From positions 11,222,924-11,286,923 of the forward strand of contig NC_091023.1 in the NCBI RefSeq assembly GCF_041296385.1: a stretch of DNA of 64,000 nt, given 5' to 3'. A program made the position numbers and the translations under genes. The notes under the pieces are model-generated. The model did not search any database. It saw nothing but the letters and a program-made list of their open reading frames with translations, and had not been told where the DNA came from. The stretch comes from Aphelocoma coerulescens (taxonomy: Eukaryota > Chordata > Aves > Passeriformes > Corvidae). Shown in pieces: positions 47,404-62,400 of this stretch. How positions within the stretch are numbered: position 1 is the stretch's first letter; every line of letters starts with the position of its first letter.

Positions 47404-50400
47404 AACATGCTTTGGTATAATTTCCCTAATGTACCTGGTCAAAGATGGACTGTTGATACATGTTTTCTTTGTAAAAAGCACCTCTTAAAAATTTTCTCTT
47501 TATCCTTTTTCCTAAAAGTCTTCAACAGTTTGCCATTTTGTAATTATTTTGTTATCTCCTGCATTTGTAGTTCATCAAATCTCTCATTAGTTGCTTATCC
47601 ACCAGGAATTGGAGATGATTATCACTCTGCTACTTTGAATTTATACTTTGATATGATAATTTGCTGTCTAGATTTTATCAGTAAGAGCCAGAGGAAGCAG
47701 CCTGAACACCCTGGCTGTAAGTTAATGAAGGATTTGTGGCCCTCCTTGGCAATTCTTTAACCATCGATCTGCCTCTGCAGGGACTTCGCCTAACGCCCCC
47801 CTCTGCCATGCAGTGAATTAGGTTGTGGTGCAGGGGGAGAAGTGATTATTCCAATACATTACTTCCAAGTCAGAGTGTCTAAACAGTGTCTACAGCCTGT
47901 ATGGGAAGGGATGGTATAAAGGACTTGTTTACAGCCCTGAATGCACTCACCTCTCTTGGAATTCATTAAGTAGGTAAATAGCCTGAGTGGTAGTCTGAGC
48001 TTGTGTTTTGTGTCCATTTGTAATTCAGTTGTAACTCCACTAAAACGGTTTTCAGTGACCTTTGCTAGTTCAGTGTGTATATTTGAGGGAAGAAAAGGGA
48101 GCTTGTTTTTCACTACCATTTTTTCAGTTATTTATTTAATAAAAAGCTAATGCCAGATAGGCTTCCCTGCTAGCACTAAAACTACATCTGAGCAGAGGAG
48201 TAGCACCAGTTTGCTAGTTGCCCAGTCTTTGAGAAGACAGACACATTTATTTTCACAGAAAACATGAGCAAAATTCAGCCATTCATCTGAACAAACGTTT
48301 TCCCCAGGGTGACGGTCCCTGCAGGGACCCTGGAGCTCATTTTGGTTTAGGAACAAAGGCAGTGTGGGATGCGCCTCTACACAGCTCATCCCTGCCAGCC
48401 TTGGCCTTGGGCACAACCTTGTGGTGACCCAGCACCGCTGCCAGAGAGACATCGTGCCCCAGCCAGCACTGCCGTCGCAGGGGGAGTGCTCTGGGCTCAG
48501 TGCAAGCCTAGACTAAAATAATTAAAGTCCCTTGTCAGCTGCACAGACAGAATGTCACTGTCACCAAAGCCAAATTCCCATAGTTTTACAACTCCCAAAA
48601 CAGGCTGCCAGCCTGCACCTGAGGCAACATTTCTGTGACCCTTCACCAACATTGACTAAGTAAATTCAGAAGGAAGATGATGACAAACACAAAAATTGGA
48701 ACAACCATAAAATTTTGCCTGTTTGTATTTTTCAAAACAATTCCTGTTTGTAAAAGTTCCCAGTTCTTGGACTCCTTGGCTCAGCAGCTGCTTGCCCGGT
48801 TGCATAGCAACTTTCTCTCTGCTTCTGCTTGCCAGAATCAAAGGGCCACATGTTGCATAAAATAATTAGAGTATTTCTTGGCTCAGAGGGACTGAAGTTC
48901 AAGCAGGCTGGCTGGCACCTTGCTGCCTGCACTGCTCTCTGGCTCCAAACTCCCACCTTGACAATAAGTGATATTCATAGCACTGAAATCACAGACCTAT
49001 CATTTGTCGTTTTTTTTTAAGGGCGCAGTATGGTCACTGGCCATCTCCTGCTCTGAAAATAAAGATGGAAGGGGTCTCTGTACAAGAAGATGATTATCCA
49101 GCATGAGGTGGGAGCATCCTTGTAAGAAAACCTGGTTTTACTACCATCTGGATTAGAAGACACAGTGCTCTCTTGGTCTTCCACAGTGAGATGTATGATG
49201 GCTATTTAATACTTCATAAAGATGCAAGACCTGACTGGGACAGCATCTCTGCATGCCAGTCATGAAAGTAATGGCAGTCAGCTCTGGACACACAGTCAGA
49301 GCCATGAAACCCACACCTGCCCTGGCTACAGCCTGGCATGGCCACAGGCAATGCCAGCCCATTGAAATATTATTGACAAAGCCTTTGCCTACTAGATTGG
49401 CTTTAGGACAACACCAGTTGCATTTTAGCATGAGGCTGAAGCACAGTGAGCTCTCAGGGTAACTCACCAGCTCCTTGCAGGACTGTGCTCTGGGAGGTTG
49501 CTGAGGGGACACTGTTTTGGTGGCATTTCATGTGTTTCTGCATACCTGTGCATTTCCTTTGGGGATGTACCCCAATAGAGAACATGGCCTTTCTGAAACA
49601 GAGACCCAAGCTGTGCCCCTCATCACTTCTCTGTTTTATGCTTTGTCCATAAAATCTATAAGGGTAGGCAATTACCCTAAATTCTTTCCAGCTGCCGCAA
49701 GCATAACCATCTTTAGAAGCAGTCCAACTTTCAACAGAAAAAAAAACCTAAAAGATCACTCTAAAAAGAGATGTTTTACAGGATCTTTAGGGCAAAAACC
49801 TGATCAAGCTTACAATGACAAATGACTGCCTTTGATGGAAATATGCAGATACACACGTACAAGGATTCAGCCCTGCTGTCCTGTATTCCTGCTGTTACTG
49901 GCAAATGGTCCATGGATTTAACGCAATCCTTTACTTGACCCTAAAACTTCCCCACATATTTTTTTTACATCTCATAATTTGCAGAGCACAGTGTCAGCAG
50001 GAAAGAAATCACAGTGAACAGTCATTCCATCCCTGTGCAGCAGCTCTGAATCACATGGGCAATCCAGCATGGTCCTTGCTGTGCTTTTGGGCCAGGCCAC
50101 CCATCAGCAGTGCCAGGGTTTGCTGACAAGCAACAGAAAAAGGCTCTGCCCTGGCAAGCAATCAGAAGAGCTCGCAGCAGCCACGCTCAGTGCCCACCAC
50201 GCTGTGTGGGGTCGGCTGGCAAACATGGCCTCCTGAGCTGTGGACACGAGCAACACATAAAACCTCAGTGGCTCAGGGAAAGCTGCTCAGTGATTTGGCC
50301 AAAGTGCCCAGCAAGCAGCTTCTGAGCATCCTGCCACTTCCTGACAGCTGAGACAGAATTGTCTCCTTTGTTCCTCTTTCCAAAACCCCACACTCCCCAA

Positions 50401-53400
50401 TTCTTCTCTGTAAATCCAAACGGGTGGCTCAGATGCAAACCACAGGAGAAGAATCAGCCCTATCTTGCATCTACCCATATCCTCTGGTGCAGGTCCTGCA
50501 CCAGCTTCAGAGGAGTCACACTTTATCTACATCACCCTGAAGGAAAGGAAAAAATCTGGCTATTTTCATCATCCATCCCTTTTCGTAGCACATAAAAAGC
50601 AGCTTACCTTGCTGGAAATATGTTGAAATCTCAGATTTAAAAGACCAAGGAACTTCCAAAGATAAGACCAGTGCTGGATTTGATCTGAAATTTGCAATGA
50701 AGAAAAAAAGGGCAGAAGCTCAGATCTTTCTTCTTAGTCTCTGTACAATATGAAAATACACATTTTTGAAGATGCTGTTTGCATTCATTTCATCCTAATT
50801 CTGATGCCTTTTCCCCTTAATCACCACAACAAATTCCAGTGAAAAAGCCACTCTCAATTTCCCCAATCCCATAAACATATATTCAACCCTCTAAAGATTA
50901 AATTTGAAGAGGGTAAGGGCAGAGACAGGTCACTTACTCACCTTACGGCAGGGTCAAACTTCCACCAGGAAAAGTCCAGCTGTGTCTGGACCTAGAACAA
51001 CTAGTGTCTAAGAGCACTAATTTGGGATGCTAATTGATCTGCAGGCAGGTACCTCCTCAACTCCTTTAATTTCTAAACAATTTTCTGGAGACCAAGATGG
51101 ATGTTTGTGCAGGGCATCAGAAATATGCAAACTATTTTTATATGTGTGAAGATAAATACATGTGCTAATTAGCAAATACTGTTTTTAGGGGGAATGAGGT
51201 ATCTAAACATTTTTTTAAAATTTGGCGTCAGCTGCAGGAAGTAGTAATACTGTGCTGCAAATATTTAGCAATGCATAAAAAGCTGGTTCCTGATCATCCT
51301 AAGAACACAGGAATTAGTAGAGATTACCCCAGAAAGAGTTTGTTTTATTAAAAGCCAACATACTCCACAAGATTCTTTCCACACACATTTCTTCCCAGCT
51401 GTCTGATGCGTATAGAGTGTAAGTGCACACACAGAGTGAGCAGGAGGCTGGCTGCAGCTTCTTGAGAGCTCAGCATTTAGATGAAACATTTCTAAAATTC
51501 TTCAGTCATCTTTCCAACTTAAAAAATACAATTATCTTTCCCCTTGCTATAAAGCTTCCCCTCCCAAAGAATGTCTTGGTGCCCAAGTGCCAATATGCCC
51601 ATCCCCATGGCTGCAGTGACCTGCCATGCCCATGTGCTCCCAGCTTCCCAGGCTCTCCAGCCCCCTCTGGGTGGAAGAACTCTTCAAAGGAGGAGCACAG
51701 TCACAGTCTGCTCTTATTCACTGTCCTGGAGGGTGCAAGGATGTATCCTGCATTCCTTTGGAAACTGCATGCCATCTGATGGGGACTTACACGCAGCCAG
51801 GATGCTTCACTCATGTTGTGATTTTACCTTAAATCCCCGTTACTTCCTGTAAATGCCAGCATGATCCAGCCTGAAAGGTGTGATGCAGCTCCTGCTGGGC
51901 TGGCCAGTGATGCCCAAAGCAGCTGACAGCAGACACAGGGGAGGAGACACTCAGCTTAAAGAATCCTAAGTTTTGGCTCTTCCACTGGGATAAAAACAAC
52001 CACTGAGCAATTTGTTGTTCAGGTGAGAAACTCTTCTGTTCACACAGCCCATGTGAGGAAGAAAAGGGTTGTTATTCTGAGAAAAAAACCACTGTATTTT
52101 CTATCTCATCCTCCCCCTAGGCTCACACTGACACAGAGCTGCTGGGTTATGGCTGCTCAGTATCCACAGCCGTGCTCTGGGCACAAGCTGGGGCTCTGGG
52201 CAGTGAGTTGAGCTCCACTCCTGCTGCTGCCTATTTGTAGCCTAAAAAGCCCTCAGGGAGCAGCCCAGACCACCACTCAGCTTGCCATTCAAACACATGG
52301 AGTGGCTAAGTGGGGAGTATCACCTTCACGCTGCTGAGGCCACCCAGTACCATGGGCCGCTCTGAGGGCTTTCATATCCCTGCCTGACTCCCAGGCTGTG
52401 TGGGATCCCTCATCAGAAATGAAGCACTGCCTGAGCAATATAATCTCCCTCCTTTTTTCTTCTTTAATGAATGCAACAATGACAGCACAGTTATGATAGA
52501 AGGTTCCCTCTGGCAACAGAATCATAAAATAAGAATATGATAGATCCTCTGTCTGTTCAGAGCTGTATGTTGGCTCTGGCATTTTTATTTTTTAAAAATT
52601 CAGCTCACAAGTAAATGAACTTGGGCTAAAGCTTTTGGAAGTTGGTTTAGTGATCTTGAATAGGATTTGGTCCCATGAAAAGTTTCTTGCAGCTTCTCCT
52701 ACTTTGAGTTGTAGAAATAGACATGGAAATAGCCATAGAAAAACCATAGATACTGGGGATTCTTCCTAAAAACCTCTCCTTGGTGATAAATATTGTTGTT
52801 CTTCAGATTTTTTACACTGTTTTTAGAAAATCAAGCAGTCCAAAGTTCAAAAATGTCAAACCTAAGGCTATTTGGACAACTTATACCATTGAATGGAAGA
52901 CACATTGATTACAGACATGTTTGGTGATATTAGCACCAAACATAAGTGTTTGAACATCACCTCAATGCTTCAAGAGAAAACCCCTCCTTAAAATCTCTAT
53001 GACAGTGGGAAATGGGGAGCCTTTTATCCTCCATGTGGAGACCTCTGTGGTGGCAGCTTTTGGCACACTGGCAAGTCCAGCTGAGGTCATGGAGCCCTTG
53101 GCTGTGCCCAGCTCTGAGGATGGCGTGACCTGCTCCTGAGAATATGTTGTGATGAGGGTGCAGGTGAGCATTATCACCTTTCCATCATATCCTTTTAGAC
53201 TTTTTAAAGCCAAAGGCCTTCCAGGAGAATATAAGAACAGCTGGACCCCTGGTTTGTCTGGTCTTGGTGTTTTCTGCACCAGCTGGATCCTTTCAGCCAG
53301 AAATGTCTCATCTTTGGCTTCCATCCAGTTATGTGGAACCGCATCAAAGCCATCAGTATTACCTCAGTCCCTGAACTGAACCTGAAGGGGAAGTGAAAAC

Positions 53401-56400
53401 CACTCCACCCATGGGCCTCAGCAAATAAATATTTGGTCTTTCTTTTCTTTAGGACTGTGAAAAAAGCCCCTTTTACCAACAACAAACCTGGGTACACATG
53501 AGAAGCTCATCCCAAAGGCAATACTTGAGCCCTGGTCCTAACTGATGGAAATAATGAATACATGATATACTGGTAAATCTTGTCTATGGTGCAGTAAATC
53601 TGTCTAAAATTTTGTAGTTCCCATAAAGTGAACTATTTGGCAATAAATTCTTTCAAGTCATAGAAACAGGACAAAGCAATGAAGATGCTGTCACTGAAAT
53701 GTAGAGAAAACAATAATTTCCAGCAAGTATTAATTTTATAAAAATATATATGCATAGTGCGTATAAAATACATATAAAATATATATTGATATAAAATCTC
53801 ATTACAGGGTATGCCAGGCATGCAGGTTTATGTGTAGAATACACATGCTATCCAACTACAAAATGTTACACAGTGATTTGTTGCTTTTAGCAAGTCTGCT
53901 CTTAAAACCGCAGTTCATAACCTTGACTATCCACATTTTGAACTGTAATGTTTATAGCAGGTTTTTTATACGGTAGTTTTCTCACTTATAAAACTATCTG
54001 TATGTTTAACACACCTATGAAAAAATATTTTCTTCCACTGCAATTGAAAATGGGTATTTTTTCACTAATTGGCAAAGCTATTTATCTGAAATATATTAAA
54101 TTAATTGGTTTGGCAATTGTTTGTGATTTTGCACTCTGACAGAATACGTAATTTGCATAAATAAATACTAAACCTCTGTCAACTTGGCTGACAAAAGTAT
54201 TCTCCCTTTTTTAGTTTTAAATTGCAGCATTTGCATTAAAATGGACAAGCTTGATAAAAACAAGCCACAAAGAGATAAAATTACCTTGGAAAGGAAATAC
54301 GGAATTCACTTAAGCAATTTCTTTGTGTCCAAAACACTCTTTGTAGGGTCATGTGTCAGTTTGGCAGATTGGGTTGGTGGTGTGTGCAAGAGAGTTTGAC
54401 AAGCCCAGAGGTACCAGAGAGAATGATCCTGATTCTCAGTATCACAGAAGAATTGCCGTGTCATACCTGTTAAGCAAACAGATTTGCAGTGAAATCTAAA
54501 TGAGGCTTATTTGGGAGATTTAGAAACCTGCCTAAAGAGTATCAATATTGCCAATACAAGCCTTAACCCTCTGTTGGGGTTTCCAGTTGATCTCAAGTGT
54601 GGTATTTGGGGTATGAACTCCAGTGTGAGAGGGTGGAAACTTTACACTCCTTTCTTAGCCCTGTCTTGGGTTATGCAAAGCACTGAGAAAGAGCAGGTTT
54701 GCTGTCAGTGGCAGCCCACTATTTGTGAGTGAAGAAAACCCTCCCTTTCTCTGGGAGTTAACAAAGGGCATGACATCCCAGCTGGGCTGCCTGGGCTTGG
54801 TGGGCAGCTGCTCAGCCGGACAGGGCACTGACCACCAGGGTATTTAACACTGTACAGCCAAGTGATTCCTTCACAGCTGCTGCTCCTCCAACACAAGCAT
54901 TTGCTATGCAGATCTATTAATTGCAAACTGAAAGCATCCACATACTCAGGATAGCTGCAACATTTTCCCCGGGAATGTGGGAGATATTTGACATTACCAG
55001 CTTCAAAGAGGGGGAGAGGGAGAGAAGGAATTTAATTCTGCTTGTGTATGAGGTAACGTCAATTCCTTGCAGTCAGGAGACTGGGGCTTAATTGATATCA
55101 TATGGCTAACAAAGTAATCCAAAGCCAGCCTCATTTGATTGCTTTTTAATAACTAATAACTCTCAGTGGGAGTCCAAAATATGTATGTATGAAAAAGAGT
55201 GCTGGAGCTGCCTCTGTTGTCTGCCAAGATCACTGTTACTGAAGCAAATTTGTACCTTTTGCAGTCCTGGAATAAATACCAGCAGTGGCTGGACACGTAC
55301 TCTCTCAGCCTGCCCCAGCCAGGAGTGTCTGGAAGAGCTGCAGAGGGGTTGGAGGGCATGTCCCTGGCAGTGGCAGTGGTTGTCCACCCTCGCTGGGGTG
55401 GGTGTCGATCCATGGCTGGAGAAAGGATTGAATCCCTCCAGATGTTCCTACCTTGCCTGCCCAGGCCAGCTCCACGCCTGGCATGGCTGCAGGGCAGATA
55501 AAGTTGTTGCCACTGGGCCATAAGTCAGTCAGAAATAATTTTTCCCATGGAGTTCATTGCTTTCCTGAGTCACAGATCCCAAAGCAAGGAACCATCCTCT
55601 GTGATGGGACAGGAGAATCATCCAGGGTTGGGCTGCTCAGTCCCCTTGGGTGGCCCCATGTCACCTCCCCTGGTGTTTAGAGTCTCCCTGCTCACTCCCC
55701 AGCCCAGGCAGTGTCAGCAGGCCACCAGCAGTGTCCCTCAGCGTCCCTCAGCCCAGCAACAGCACAGAAATCCACTGGATTTCCCTGAACAGCTGGTTGT
55801 AAAAAAAGCTCTGCCTGCACAGCAGGGTCCAGGTGCTAGCAGACTTTTACAGAGCAAGGTGTATGCAAAAATATGGTCTACCGACTACGGCTGACAAAAC
55901 CAGAGGCTGAGTCCTACTTTCCTCCCTTCTCTCCCTGCCCCAGCAGCGTGGCTGAAGAGGAACAAAAGGATATGACAATGTCACTGCTGTGTCACAGAGA
56001 GCCATGTGCCTCCCTCTAACCCTCAATTAGTGGGTGAGTGGCCAGGACTGGGCCATGTACGGCCAGGAGTCAGGGTCACTGGCTGGATCCCCAGGGCATC
56101 TCAGGCACTTCAGATCATGAAGTGGCCACTGTTCTAACCCTTAGCAACTAAAATATGTGTTGGGCAGTTACCTGAGGATGCTGTGAACCTCTTGCTGTGC
56201 CAGCCTGTGGGAGCAGGGCATCTGCAAAGGTGAAGCATTACCCCTGGGGAAGCTCCCACACTGGACATCTGACCTGCCGCTTTATGGCATTGGTGAAACT
56301 TCTCAGGGAGGGCTTTTTTGTTTCTTTGTCTGGACTTGGTTTTATTTGCAGTTTTTTGATTTGGGATTTGTTGGGGTTTGGATTTTGTGAGGGGTTTTTT

Positions 56401-59400
56401 TGTTGTTGTTTGTTTGTTTGAAGTTTTTTTTTGTCCAGGGGACCAAACCTTGAAAAAATGCTGATCCTGTGTGTCTTTCATTCTGCCCATGGTCAAAAAC
56501 TCTCCTTGCTGTGGTTGCATCTGGGTTAGTGTCAAAAGGAATTCAGATGGCTTATGTCTATAACCAGATGTAAAACTGGGCAAATTATACTTGGGATAAT
56601 TCATATGTACTTGATTTCTATTGCTTAACAAGAGAATGCAGGAACAAGCTTATTTAAAACAAGTTTGCAGAAGGGCATCAGAGTCCATGCACTGAAAGCG
56701 ATTAATAAAGGACCTCTCCTGGGATTATTAGAAAGACTACTAGGAAGACAGCAAATTATGAAAAATTAAAGATACTTGATGCAGGGCAGAAAGAGGAAAA
56801 CAAAACCCAGGCTGGATAATTAATGATGAAAACAAAATTATATTCTACTTGGGAAGAAAACAAACACATTCAGAGAGTCCAGGGGAACTTCTGTGAAGAG
56901 ACACTGATGACTGGAGAGCTACCACTGTTTCTGTGAAGCACTGGCAATGTATCAAAATTAGTAGAAAAATTATGAGCTTTAAAACAATTCTTCAGAAAAG
57001 CAGAGGTGAAATGCTAAAATTGGCTATTTTGTATTGAAAAAGGGAAGAAAAATTACTGCAGTGTCTATTGCCTTGCTATTCCTCCACTACTCCCCCATTT
57101 CCAAACCAGGAGAGGTAGCAGGCACATCAGAGCACCCCTCTTCCTACAGGGAGAAAATGGGAACAATTTATAAATGTCATTAGTGGAAGTGGTGTCAGGA
57201 GAGATTGTGGACTGTTACCCTTAAAGTGACTGGTGAATCTGTTTTACACATATGCATGCTGGTTTTACTTCACCTCTATAAAGCTGCCATTGATTAGATT
57301 TTCATTAAGACTCACACTAAATTGCACAATACTCACGTTTAAGTGAAGGTCTTTCCTTTGGCTTTCCACTTTCCCTGTTTCTCTTTGTCCACCATACCTC
57401 AAAATGATCATATTTTTCATTTTGGAGTATTAGAAAATCAAAAGACACTGTTATTTCATAAATGTCCAGTAAAAAGGGAAAACCAAATCAACCCAAACAA
57501 CAGAAAGCAATGCTTATTGCAATGAAATTGCAGTATGTTGTTGGGAAAATAGGTACTTTAGATTTCATCTTCAGTAAATACAGCTCATCAAGGCCCACAA
57601 GAACCAGCTTACAGCTCTTAAAAGCAAGAGTGGTGTTATGCAAGTTAATAATGAAGCAACATGGTTGGTAATTGCAGCAGATGATTTTGGGCTGCTTCTA
57701 AGCAGCAATACAGTAAGATCTGCTGTAGCTTTATACAGTATTGGTAGGCTTACAAAACCAACCAAAAACCCCAAAACCTAAACCAAACAAACCAACATTG
57801 GTCCCCTGTTACAGGAATGGTGCTGCTGTAGGAAAGAATTATAAGAAGCAGGGTTGATGTTCAGGCCTGTAATTGAAGGCTGCAGGCACTCAGCACTACG
57901 TGTGACAAGTTCCTCAAGACATTTAAAATGCAGATCTCTTGACTCCTCTTCCTGATATGAGTGAGTTGTTTAACCTCTATAATTTTATTCTCTGTCACTT
58001 GGCCATGGTATTAGTAATAGGAACAGCTTACAGCCTCATGGGGACATAAAAAATCAATTCTTAGGGTTTATACAATTAGAGGTTGTGTCCTTCACTATTT
58101 ATTGTTACCTTTCATCCCTAAGGAGCAGTACATCCTGGTAATTTGGTTTTTTCCTGTCCTTTCTCTGCACTTCCTTAACATCACCATTAATGCTGCAGAC
58201 CCAGCCCCTATCCTTGGAAAACTGAGGTGGTTTCTCATCCAGTGCCTTTGGAGCTGCTCCATTAGAGGTCCCCATGGGCAGGTAAAGCCACCTTCACCTT
58301 CAGTGTAAGCCGTGCCTCTCTCCAAGTGCTGACCATAGGTATCCAAGTCAGAGCCATGGGGAGTTCCCTGCCATAGCTCTCTCCTCAGTGAGACACAGCA
58401 AGTGTACAGATGTGGGACCATAACCATCACTTAATTGCTTCCATTTCACAATAAGATGATAAAAAAATTCTTGTGTCTGAGCATGCAAAGGTGCTCATAA
58501 AAAAATCTGTTAATTTTTATGCCTCATAAATGTAAGTTTGCTGTGAAAACATTCCTTTTAAAATCTGAGTTTATAGGACATGGAACAAATAGGATTTCAG
58601 AATAAAAGCCTGGTTTCTATTATCTTGAGAATTCTATTATTGTTAATTAATAACACTGCTTTGCCTTTGTTTTCAAGTCTTTTCAAGGCATGTATTTCTC
58701 AAGATCTGCTGTTTTACTGCTCTCCTTTGATGAATATTTTATCACATAGTAATGAACATCTTGTAAGGCAATTGTACAGTTTACAACTGTTACACAATGA
58801 AACATAAAGCAAGTGGGGGAAGCAAAAGCAGAATGCTATTAAACATTTAAACTTCTAGAAAAGCTGGAGTGACATAATATTAATTTATTCTAAAGCCAGG
58901 CAGCACATTGCCATTCTGCTCCTGCCTGCCACTTCCCTGAGTGGTGAGATTTGGTTGCTTGTGTTTGATCATATTATTAATCACCCTTTTGAAAGCATGG
59001 AAACAGGGAACCGTGGTGCCAGCGAGGCCACAGCCTCTGTCTGAGCTGGAACACGTGTCTCTGGCAGCCTCTCTTGATGGCACTGCAAGCTTCTCCCTGC
59101 CTGATGGTCACGGCAGCTGATCCAATACTGGATTTCATTTATGTCTGTGATGAAGAGGTATTTGAAAACCGTGCAGTGGGCTTCTGGTCTGAGCATAAGG
59201 CCTTTGCCCATCAGTGGCTGTACTGGGTGCCTCCCACAGATGCCCTCCTGATGCAGAACATCACCACTGGGGGAAAGCATTTTCAACAGACAAGACTTAT
59301 TTACAGGCTGACAAAATGTAGGCCTTAGGGCTGAATATTAATGTAAGAACCCTAACTGTAATAAACCAGCTGCTTCTAAGAAGTGCTGATCTCCAACAGC

Positions 59401-62400
59401 TTTCAATGCCCCTAATTTTTTTCCCCCAAATATTCTTTGCTGTTCTAAAAATCAGACTGCTTTCATTTCCCTCCCTAAACAGTCTTGTATCAAGCAGTGT
59501 TACCAGTTTGTTTCAGGACTGATTCTTGTGTCCTGCTAAAGTCAGAGACTTGCAAACTGTTTGTGAGACTGTTTTGAAGTCTTTGTGTTTTGGGGTTTTT
59601 TTAAACATTCATAACAACAGCACTGCATGCATGCTGAACAGTGTGCAGGTACCACAGATATGTTGTCACCATTACATGGCACCCCAAGGGAAGCTTCACA
59701 CAGTTCAAATGCAGGAATTCTTTCTGGTGGAGGAGCACTGGCATGTTTTTGTGGTGGGTGTTACATGGATGCATTTAGACTATTGCTGATATTTGTATTT
59801 TTTGTTATGAGGTGCAGATAAAGTGCTAAGAAAGGTTGTGCCCACCTTGACAGAAAAGGTTCCTCTTCTCTTGGCTCTCTCCTTCAGCTCCAGTTCCAGT
59901 CTGTACGGACAGTCCCAACCTTCACCATCCCACCTCAGTTCACAAGCTGATTTTTAATTGTTTTTCTTTTCTGAGAAATGGATAGAAAACCAAAGGTTGC
60001 TCTGTGCTGGGGGAAGCACCCTCCAGAGAGGAGGCTGAGACCAGTGGTCACGTGCAGATGTTAGGCCTGAAACAACAGCACAGGGTGAGGTCTGGAGACT
60101 TGGTTTCACTGCTCTGCTGTTCCTTAGGCTTTATTTTAAAAATATTATTTAAGTCTGTGAGAGCTGATGGTCTTGTATTGATACCTCTTGAAACAATGAT
60201 CCTTTTACAGCAAAGCCCTGTCACACTCTCCTGTTCTCCTGTGTGTTGCTGATACACTATTCAGAAAAAGTAGAAGGCCTAATACCAATACTTGTTGTGG
60301 AAAGATGTTCAACGGAAGGTCAGCAGAACTGTTTCTTCCCTTAAGGGTATGACAGAGGCAGTGGCATGGGGAATCCTTTCTCAGCCAGCTTCAGGAGCCA
60401 GTCTTGCCCCAAAGCATAATGTTACCAGTTTCCAGCTGCTTGAGGCCATATTTCTTCTATTGATGCTCCTTGAGCATGAGAAACTGCTGACAAACCAGAG
60501 TTTCAAATGCTCTGGATGGTTTTTGGTGTTTCTACTGGTTCAAGTGTATAGCAGCCTCTTCAGTAGCAAGGTAGAAGATCTGCCCAGAACTTAATCACCA
60601 TTCTATGAGAAATACTGAGTTTTATTTCAACACAAGGTTGAGTGGTTGGCCTCTATTACAGACAGTACAGAGGAGAACTTGGAGACCTACAGGAAGGAAG
60701 TAAAAATCAACCATGGTATGCTAAGTTTTCCATTTGGGGCAGACACAAGCACAAGGATACATATTCAGCTGCATAATACTGCCAGAACAGGAAAGAACTG
60801 TGTGATTTTATCCATCATCACTGTATTAGTGAAGAATTTTGCATGGGGGAGGGAGTAAACAGATTTTAAACAGCTTTAAAGACTTACTACTGATTTTTAA
60901 AAAGTTGCACAGCATGTGCAAAACCTATTAGCTTTGCTACATATTATCTGTGCATTCAGTTGTTTGATAGGGTTCACATAAAAATTAGGCATAGGAAAAT
61001 GAGAATATCAGATGGCTCTAATGAGGCAGATAGGTTTAAAAAGATGTAACACTCAGATTTCCTTGGAACACAAGCCACTTACTTCCAAAGACCCAACAAT
61101 GCACAGAACAGAGCACTGCTCTGCCTGCTCTGGTAATTCCCAGTTACTGAAGAGCCTCATATTACATTTTACTGTGTCTTCTTACACAGTACATTTACAT
61201 CTGAGAAAAAATAGTACTTGCTATCCTTGAAGTGCACACAAGAATTTTTAGCTGCATACCCATGTAAATGTAGAACTGCCTTGGGTTTTATCCTGGCATT
61301 AGTCTGCCCTTGCCTGGCACCTCTGAGCTGCTTCCAGACAGCCATTCCTGATTCACTGGAATGAGCTGATGGTGAAGCACAGCACACCACACCTTGAAGC
61401 TGTGGGAACACACAAATGGTTTAGGAAATCGCTATCACTATTGCATTTCGAATGGCATTAATCTCGAACCCAGCATTATTGCTATTACCTTATCTCTGGA
61501 TACATCCAAAATCCAGTGCCTTGAAGCCCATTTTTTCCACAGGCTTTCAGTGGGGCCCTCAGGCTAGCAAACTGAGTACTGAAAATCAGAGGTGGGACTA
61601 ACCAAATTAAACCTTTCTCCTGACCTCCTTTGCCAAGTATCCTTTGACACTTGCGTGGCCACCAGCCCACCCAAAGATGGCAAGGCAGGAGCCAGCTCAG
61701 CACTGTTTTGCCTTTGGCTGTTGCAAATGCTGTTGGAACATGCCCGGCCACTGGGTCCACCACTCAGGGAGGCACCAAGTAAGATGAAGGTGGAAAGAGG
61801 AGAGGGAAAGAGAAAGCAACATCTATTTTTGGACATTAAAATAAAGTATTTTAAAAATCACTAATGTTGGCAAGGAAAAATACTTGATTTGAGGTGTGCA
61901 AGTGAGCAAGTATATTTTTAAAGCTGGCATGAAGCCTGCCCTTTGTCCCACAGGATCTAATCCAACACCAGCTAAAATCACTTGCCCATGGACTTGCACT
62001 TGGTCTTTCATGTAAGTTAATACTTTACATAGAAACTCACAGCTCAAAATTACCCAATAGAACTGTTTGTAATAACTACCTTTCTATAAAAATAAGCCAC
62101 CATATTTTTAGGAGCATTTTAAGTGTTCACTATAAAATTTTATTATATATTAAACTTAATTACCCAAATTAAATTCTCAGTTATTGTACCTGTGCATGCT
62201 GTTTTATTCTTTGCTTCAGTGATGCCAGACACTAGAGTGATTCAATTTTATTTTGAAATTTTGATTGCATTTATTCAGGTATTTCAAGCTGGTAGTGAAC
62301 TAATGATAGAATATGGTTAAGCTTTAGTATTACTGACAGCAGCCACAAAGGCTCTGTACTGCCAGTTACGGCTGGCAACACACCCTGGGATTTTTTTGGA

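Noticed and set aside
56134..56631. 165-codon minus-strand Lys/Thr/Gln-rich open frame
   Set aside because: The central low-complexity part is simply the complement of a T/G-rich simple-sequence stretch at about 56305-56435.
59074..59328. 84-codon plus-strand open frame with balanced composition
   Set aside because: No recognised motif, no flanking splice signals of note, and an open frame on the opposite strand over the same bases.
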